Below are positions 58,077-64,000 of a stretch of DNA of 64,000 nucleotides, in pieces. A model generated the notes under the pieces. The model was not told where the DNA came from, searched no databases, and saw only the letters and a program-made list of their open reading frames with translations. A program made the position numbers and the translations under genes. How positions within the stretch are numbered: the first letter of the stretch is position 1; each line of letters opens with the position of its first letter. The DNA lies in the NCBI GenBank assembly GCA_029891385.1, contig CM057233.1:55072063-55136062 (forward strand), given 5' to 3'. The stretch is from Erythroxylum novogranatense. Lineage: Eukaryota; Streptophyta; Magnoliopsida; Malpighiales; Erythroxylaceae.

Positions 58077-58387
58077 CTGCTTCACAGTATGATGACGCTG
58101 ATGAAGGAAGAGAGGGATTCTAAAGCTAACCAGCCAATTCCATTGCTTCTCTTATTCAACAGATTCCTCAAAGATCGCTAGATTCAATGCCTTGGAGAAG
58201 AGAATGGAAGAATGGGAGACCAAGGCGGAGAACATAAATTTCTATGTCACTCAGTTGTCCAACAACATGAGTGAAAACCAAGCAAAAACCTGTGGGACTA
58301 TTCCTTCAAATACTGTGATGAATCCGAAGAGTCTGAATGCAATTACCCTCTGGAGTGGGAAGTAAGTGAGGTTTAATCCTCAAGTAG

Positions 58388-59908
58388 ATGAAGAGGCATG
58401 TGATGAGGATATTGAGAGTGAGGCAGTACCTCCACCCAAGGAAAAGATTAAGAGATCGAAGTGTGAGGGAAGAAGAGCTTTTGAAAGAGAAAAAGCATGC
58501 TTCAAGGAACAAGGGAACTACTTTAGAGAGTTCCAAAGATCAAGCTGAAGATGGAAAATCAAGCAAGCAAGCCAGCACAGGTAAGGAGGTAAGTATTCAA
58601 GACCTTCCTTTCCCAAACTCATATTTGATGAGCAAGCACATGAATGAGATTAAACATGAAAAAGAGATAATTGATTTGTTTGGGAAAGTTGAGGTAAATG
58701 TGCCTTTGCTTGATTTAGTGAAGAGAGTTCCGGCCTATGCAAAATATTTGAAGGAATTATTCACTAACAAGAGAAAGTTTAGGCCAAATGAGAGAGTGCA
58801 AGTGAGCTCAAATGTTTCAGCTTTGTTCAAGCCGCAAATACCTGTCAAGTGTCAAGACCCTGGATCTTTCACCATCCCTTGCATCTTAGGGAAAGTGACT
58901 ATAGATAGGGCTTTGTTAGATCTAGGGGCAGCGATAAATGTGATGCCTAACTCAGTTTATGAGGCCTTAGGAGTGAAGAGTATTAAGCCCACATCTGTTG
59001 TCCTCCAGTTGGCTGATAGATCATTTAGGCATCCAGTGGGTATCATTGAGGATATCTTGGTCCAGGTTAAAGGGCTAGTATTTTCTGCTGATTTTTATGT
59101 GCTTGACATATCTTCTGAAGTTGTGCAGGATACTTCCTTAATTCTTGGACGACCCTTTTTATGGACTGCGAGCACAATGATAAGCATGAAAGAAGGTAAG
59201 ATCACCATGGAGGTAGGTGACCAGCAGGTGAGCTTTCATATGTATGAGGCAATGAAGCACCCACATGAGGATTATTCACTTTTGGGTGTGAACATGATTG
59301 ATTTAGCTGTGGAAAATGCTTGCCAAAAATATGAGTTACAACAAGATTCTTTGGATGCTTTGGATTACATTCACTTGATCTTGGAAAAGGGTTTTCATCC
59401 ATGTTTGAGGAAGCAGGAAGGCTTAGTCACAACCACTCACCAGGAGACAGACTTCATCCGAGATGAAAGAGGGAGTGATCTCTTTTCTCTTCAACTTCAT
59501 AAATTGATTCCTTCTATTATGCAACCTCCTATGCTTGAGCTCAAACCGCTACCTGCTACTTTAAAGTATGCCTTTCTTGAGTCTGATGAGCGATTACCTG
59601 TCATAATTGCTAGTACTTTGTCCCAAACTGAGGAAGAGAGACTCATGAATGTTTTGAGGGAACATAAGAGAGCTATCGGGTGGACTTTAGCAGATATACC
59701 TGGCATTAGCCCAGCCATTTGCACACACCGGATCTTATTGAGTGAGGGGTCAAAATCGGTGAGGCAACCTCAAAGAAGGCTTAACCCGCTTATCTTAGAT
59801 GTTGTGAAGAAGGAAATCACAAAGTTGTTGAGCGCAGGGATAATTTATCCCATTTCGATAAAGGAGTGGGTTAGCCCAATTCATGTAGTGCCTAAAAGAG
59901 TGGCATAA
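58388..59908 (+). pseudogene. Athila-like protease and start of RT
   Basis: A 506-codon frame. About residues 150-300 form the aspartic protease region: FTIPCILGKVTIDRALLDLG with AAINVMPNSVYEALG (catalytic Asp codon at 58919) and TSLILGRPFLWTA. The C-terminal part enters the RT: VLREHKRAIGWTLADIPGIS, then HRILLSEGSKSVRQPQRRLN, VKKEITKLLSAGIIYPI and WVSPIHVVPKR. It ends at a TAA where related elements continue. The first 60 or so residues are low-complexity gag C-terminal sequence. Confidence 0.85.
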
Positions 59909-59948
59909 CAAAGGGTCAAAATGATAGGATGAGCTTATTCCTACTAGA

Positions 59949-60465
59949 GTGCAGAATCTGTATGGCGTGTGTATAGATTATAGAAAATTAAATGATGCAA
60001 CAAGAAAAGACCACTTCCCTATGCCTTTTATTGATCAAATGCTTGAAAGACTTGCGGGCAAATCACATTATTGTTTCTTGGATGGTTTTTCTGGATATTT
60101 TCAGGTACCCATTGCACCGGAGGACCAGGACAAGACCACATTTACATGTCCTTTGGCACCTTTGCATATCGAAGGATGCCTTTTGGTTTGTGTAATGCCC
60201 TGTGCACTTTCGAGCGCGTTGGTGATGGTCATTTTAGTGAATTTTAGAGGAATGTATGGAAGTATTTATGGATGATTTTACGCTTTATGGTGATTCTTTT
60301 GATGCGTGTTTATCCAATTTTACAAGAGTTTTACAAAGATGCATTGAAAAGAATTTGATTTTGAACTTTGAAATGTCATTTCATGGTCGTTGAAGGTATC
60401 GTGCTTGGTCATTTAATTTCTAGCAAGGGATCAAGGATAAAGCTAAGATTGAGGTTATATCTTCT
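59949..60465 (+). pseudogene. Athila-like RT core
   Basis: VCIDYRKLNDATRKDHFPMP, FIDQMLERLAGKSHYCFLDG and GYFQVPIAPEDQDKTTFTCP are RT blocks A and B. The active site FMDDF (60266-60280) is preserved but in another frame, followed by ACLSNFTRVLQRCIEKNL. At least two frameshifts occur (near 60130-60250 and 60365). Confidence 0.85.
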
Positions 60466-61407
60466 TTGCCTTACCCCAATTGTATTCGTGACATACGTTC
60501 ATTTTTGGGTCATGCAGGATTTTACAGACGCTTCATTAAGGATTTCAGCAAAATTGCGTTACCTCTCTTCAAGCTCTTACAAAAGGATGAAAAATTTGAA
60601 TTTGATGATTCTTACAAGAGTGCCTTCAATATGCTGAAATCAAAACTCATTTCTCTACCTATTCTAGTTGCTCCTGATTGGAGTTTACCTTTTAAGCTTT
60701 CATGTGATGCATCTGATTGTGCTGTAGGGGCTATACTGGGTCAACGAGAGGAGCGGTTACCAAGAGTTATCAGATACGCCTCGAGGACATCGAATCCATT
60801 TCGGATCAACTATACAACAATCAAAAAGAGCCGCTTTGCGAGTTTTGCTTTGGAAAAATTTAGGCAATATCTGTTGAACTCACATGTTACCATTTTTACT
60901 GATAATGCAGTTGTTCGATATCTCCTCCAGAAACCACAATCCAAGCCTAGGTTGATACGGTGGACATTGTTGCTCCAAGAATTTGATATTGAGATAAAGG
61001 ATTGTGCGGGAACAGCAAACCACGTAGCCGACCATTTGAGCAGGCTACCCAACGACACACAGGGAGTGGATTCTTCTGACCTTACCTGTGATTCATTTCC
61101 TGATTCGGTCTTATGTGCTTCAATTGTTAAAGAACCTTGGTATGCACATATTGTTAACTACCTAATGTCTGGACTCACTCCTCCTTTTATGTCTCAGGCA
61201 CAAGCTCAGAAGCTAAAGAGTGACGCTCGACATTACATTTGGGATGCCCCTCATCTGTGGAGAATGTGCAGTGACCAGGTGATCAGGAAATGTGTGCCTC
61301 ATGAAGAGTATGATGATATAATTTCAGCTTGTCATTCCATGGTTTGTGGTGGTCATTTTAGTGCAAGGAAAACATCTAGGAAAATCCTCGAGTCTGGTTT
61401 TTATTAG
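60466..61407 (+). pseudogene. Athila-like RT end, RNase H and integrase zinc region
   Basis: Begins with [20 protein letters not shown], then the RNase H start [19 protein letters not shown] and its later [12 protein letters not shown] and [10 protein letters not shown]-type residues of the integrase zinc region are in the [17 protein letters not shown] segment near 61340-61375. TAG at 61405 stops the frame shortly before the CDKCQ pair (61450-61465), which is in the same reading direction. Most catalytic positions are intact. Confidence 0.88.
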
Positions 61408-61491
61408 CCTTCACTTTTTAAGGATTCATTTAACTTTTGTCGGTCATGTGATAAATGTCAACGATTTGGAGGATTAGGTAAACGACATGAA

Positions 61492-62391
61492 ATGCCACAA
61501 CAACCTCTCTTATTTTGTGAAATCTTTGATGTTTGGGGAATCTATTTCATGGGCCCATTTCCTCCATCTTTTGGTTTTGTGTATATCCTTTTAGCTGTTG
61601 ATTATGTGTCTAAGTGGATAGAGGCCATCCCCACTAGAAAAGATGATGCCCAAGCCGTGTCTAAATTTCTTAAGTCCAACATTTTTTGTCGTTTTGGTAT
61701 ACCAAGAGCTGTGGTGAGTGATAGGGGAACCCATTTTTGTAATAGAGTCATTGATAACTTATTTTTGAAATTTGGGGTCACTCACAAAGTCTCCACTGCA
61801 TATCACCCACAAACCAATGGACAAGCTGTAGTTTCAAACAGAGAGGTCAAGCACATTTTGGAGAAAATTGTAAAGCCATCAAAGAAGGATTGGAGCCTTC
61901 GCCTCGAGGAAGCACTATGGGCATATCGGACTGCTTATAAATCCCCCATAGGTATGTCCCCTTACTGTTTGATATATGGAAAGGCTTGCCATTTACCTGT
62001 GGAATTGGAGCATAAAGCATATTGGGCAATCAAACAATGCAATATGGACTTGGAATCTTCTGAAATGGAGAGGAAGTTGTAACTTTAAGAGCTCGAGGAA
62101 TTAAGGTTAGAGGCATATGAGCATGGACGACTCTACAAAGAAAAAGCAAAATTGATGCATGACAAGATCATTCGGCGGAAAAGTTTCAAAGAAGGAGATA
62201 ATGTCTTATTATTCAAAGCTCGTTTCACTTTCAAACATGGGGCTTTCAATACTCGTTGGGAGGGACTATATTTGGTCACGAAGGTTCACAACTTTGGTAT
62301 GGTAGAGCTTTTGCATGAGGAAAGTGGAACACGACTCAAAGTGAATGGCCATCTTTTGAAGCTCTATCATGAGAACCAGGATCCACCTTAA
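61492..62391 (+). pseudogene. Athila-like integrase core and C-terminus
   Basis: 61492-62082 carries the DDE core: [41 protein letters not shown] (second Asp), then [12 protein letters not shown] (Glu). [19 protein letters not shown] follows. The first catalytic Asp normally found in the W-IDFMGPFP motif is replaced (here WGIYFMGPF). A TAA at 62080 breaks the frame. 62152-62391 holds the C-terminal domain with FKEGDNVLLFKARF, RWEGLYLV and KVNGHLLKLYHE. Confidence 0.88.
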
Positions 62392-63319
62392 AAACTAGGT
62401 AGTTTCTTTCCTTTCACTTATCATATATTTGTGCTGATTGAAAATGGGATTGACACTGATATTATTTTGCATGAATATGTTGAATGAGTGTAGGGGAGAA
62501 ACTACTCAGTAGTGTTAGGTTTAGTTCAGATAGGTTAGGTTTAGTTCAGTAGGATGTCAGTTCAGTAATTTTTAATAATCTCTCTTCTGGAACTCGTGAT
62601 CTTAGTCAATCCATGATGCATGTAACTTGGTTGAAGAAATTTTGTGCATGAGTGGTCAGGAATAGTGATGCTTAGGATCTTGTTAATTTTCGGAAGCATT
62701 TGCCACGATGTGGGATGTGACGCCGCGACATGTACACAGTAACACGCCGCGGCGAGCGTTCAGGAGAAAGACACGCTGCGACGTCTACTAATTAGTTCGC
62801 CGCGGCGTGCAATGATTGTGACGCCGCGACGTGCAGAGATTAGGACGCTGCGGCACGAGAGTTTCAAACGAAACCCTAGAGGGGTTTAAATTTCGTTTTT
62901 CTCCTCATTGCATGGCGGTTCTTCTCTTTACCCATTGACCTTTTAGTCATTTTACCTTCTAACTCTTCTAAACCCTACGACGTCCCTCTTTCACGCCGCC
63001 TCCTTCTCATTTTTGCACCGTGACTTCTCCTTCTTCCTTCCTCTTCGTCTGTGCTAGTGGCTCTCCTCAGCTGTCCTCAACTTCCATCTTCCTTCCCCTT
63101 CGTCTGTCTCTGTGTTCATCTTGTAAGATATTTCTCCCTTCTGTCATTTTCATTTTTGTTTTGTAGATTAGGGTTTGTTTTCTGAGGCGACGACGGTTCG
63201 CATTGTCACAGTGTGTCACATTTTCGCCATACGCCACGGCGTCTCGAGTGCTCGTCGCAGCGTCTGGGTTTCTTCATCTTACCGCAGCGTGTCGAGTGCT
63301 CGCCGCGGCGTGTGGGTTC
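62392..63319 (+). mobile_element. Athila-like 3' tail with GC-rich repeats
   Basis: Non-coding as far as can be seen. GC-rich CGCCGCGACG and CGCCGCGGCG variants recur at 62700-62870 and 63225-63310. Between them, pyrimidine-rich sequence with GAAACCCTAGAGGGGTTT resembles an internal 5' leader. In intact Athila elements this side holds an env-like ORF and the 3' LTR; neither is recognised. Confidence 0.45.
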
Positions 63320-64000
63320 TGTTAGAGTAGTGCCCTAAAGGCAATCCCCTTTAGCGCTTTTTGTTCATAGTCATGTACAGACTTTATGAATAAATAAAGA
63401 AAGGCATGTTTCATTTATTTGATATTCTTTATGAATTGATAGTGATCTTTAATCAAATTAATGAAGTCCATGATATATGACATAGCATGAAGGAAATTAT
63501 GATGTGATCATACTCCCGAGATTCCTATCATGTGCAATTATGTCAAGATTCAAATTTTCCTAGTCATAGGATTAATGAGACCGACATCATTAATCCCATG
63601 CACTAAGATATGTCATACTCCTTGATTGATCAAGCAAAGGATCTCGTAAACCGTAAATATGAGATATTTAGAGTTGACATATGGATGCTTACTAGTGGTA
63701 GTAAGTTCATTGATGATTCGCCATGAGATCATCACATGGATTTAATGTCGTTGATAATCTCATCATAGAATGGTGCAAGTATCCTTAGACTTGAGGTACT
63801 CAAGGATATCTTGATACCGATCCTGCATTTTGACTCCATTCCTCGTGGCCTTCCAGAGGTCACCATAGGGTGGTGCTTGGGTACAGCTTTGAGGTATTCA
63901 AGATAATTGAGTAGCTAATAAAGGATTCATCACTTCGGAAAATGTAAGAGATACCTCGCCTCTTGTCGATCATTACTTTAAGTCTCGGCGAGCATGACTA
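63320..64000 (+). mobile_element. copia LTR start, plus orientation, partial
   Basis: Begins TGTTAGAGTAGTGCCC and is the reverse complement of the 36472-35770 part of the copia LTR, at lower identity than the two LTRs of that element share. It runs off the window. It lacks the 115-bp palindrome-bearing extension seen at 36473-36587. It is inserted in the Athila-like tail; the left flank is GGTTC (63315-63319). Confidence 0.88.

Larger units (their letters stand above)
54960..63319 (+). mobile_element. Athila-like Ty3 retroelement, broken, plus strand
   Basis: Upstream LTR-like sequence (to about 56340), gag (56744-58076), protease and RT (58388-60465), RNase H (60466-61100) and integrase (61200-62391) occur in order on the plus strand. 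A 3' tail rich in CGCCGCGGCG-type repeats follows. Protein content fits the Athila lineage. Frameshifts and stops break gag, RT and integrase. The LTR borders are not defined; another LTR at 63320 interrupts the 3' side. Confidence 0.8.

Overview
This is a stretch of a large, repeat-rich plant nuclear genome, most likely a eudicot. It is AT-rich and dominated by nested LTR retrotransposons with plant-type primer sites. It also holds a plant L1-type LINE, a CACTA terminus, and one intact host gene: a plant leucine-rich-repeat receptor kinase of the RPK2 type (18583-21723, + strand). I see no bacterial, organellar, rRNA or tRNA genes.

Layout. 1-8927: most of a LARD-like retroelement on the minus strand, with a 4.2 kb LTR, a 3.7 kb internal region without recognisable protein, a tRNA-iMet primer site and a polypurine tract. 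It abuts a 78-bp minisatellite (8928-9555). 9590-12980: a broken retroelement block with a minus-strand, apparently spliced ORF that has its own TATA box, followed by the promoter and end of a plus-oriented LTR; this fits the 3' part of a Tat-lineage element. 14142-17530: a minus-strand LINE with 11-bp target duplications whose reverse transcriptase is deleted. 17531-22456: the receptor kinase with its flanks. 22457-32766: a block bounded by two diverged copies of a 355-bp sequence, holding a decayed chromovirus (23067-29920, TSD TTTAC) and a decayed copia LTR with primer site. 33417-34641: a CACTA terminus. 34642-45484: a Ty1-copia element on the minus strand (TSD CATTC), the youngest-looking large insertion. 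One of its LTRs carries a 943-bp foldback element (TSD CTATG) that is absent from the other LTR. 45540-47650: an older relative of the chromovirus. 48561-49710: a tandemly repeated exon-like cassette. 50129-50214: a CACTA transposase-associated domain fragment. 50357-52576: a solo LTR (TSD TGTTA). 52906-54960: a truncated LTR of the LARD family. 54960-63319: a broken Athila-like Ty3 element on the plus strand. 63320-64000: the start of another LTR of the copia family.

Function. Only the receptor kinase looks like a functional host gene; it should act at the plasma membrane in peptide-hormone and developmental signalling. The rest is retroelement and DNA-transposon sequence in several age layers, and the order of insertion can be read from nesting and target duplications. 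The most interesting signals are: (i) the TGTTGGACCC foldback family with tRNA-like promoter boxes inside; (ii) a copia LTR that appears to have captured 115 bp of palindrome-rich internal sequence by moving its polypurine tract; (iii) the clustered AAGTCGACTT palindromes shared by that LTR tip and the element leader; (iv) the antisense spliced ORF in the Tat-like block; and (v) the exon-like triplication. All assignments are by eye; no database search was run.
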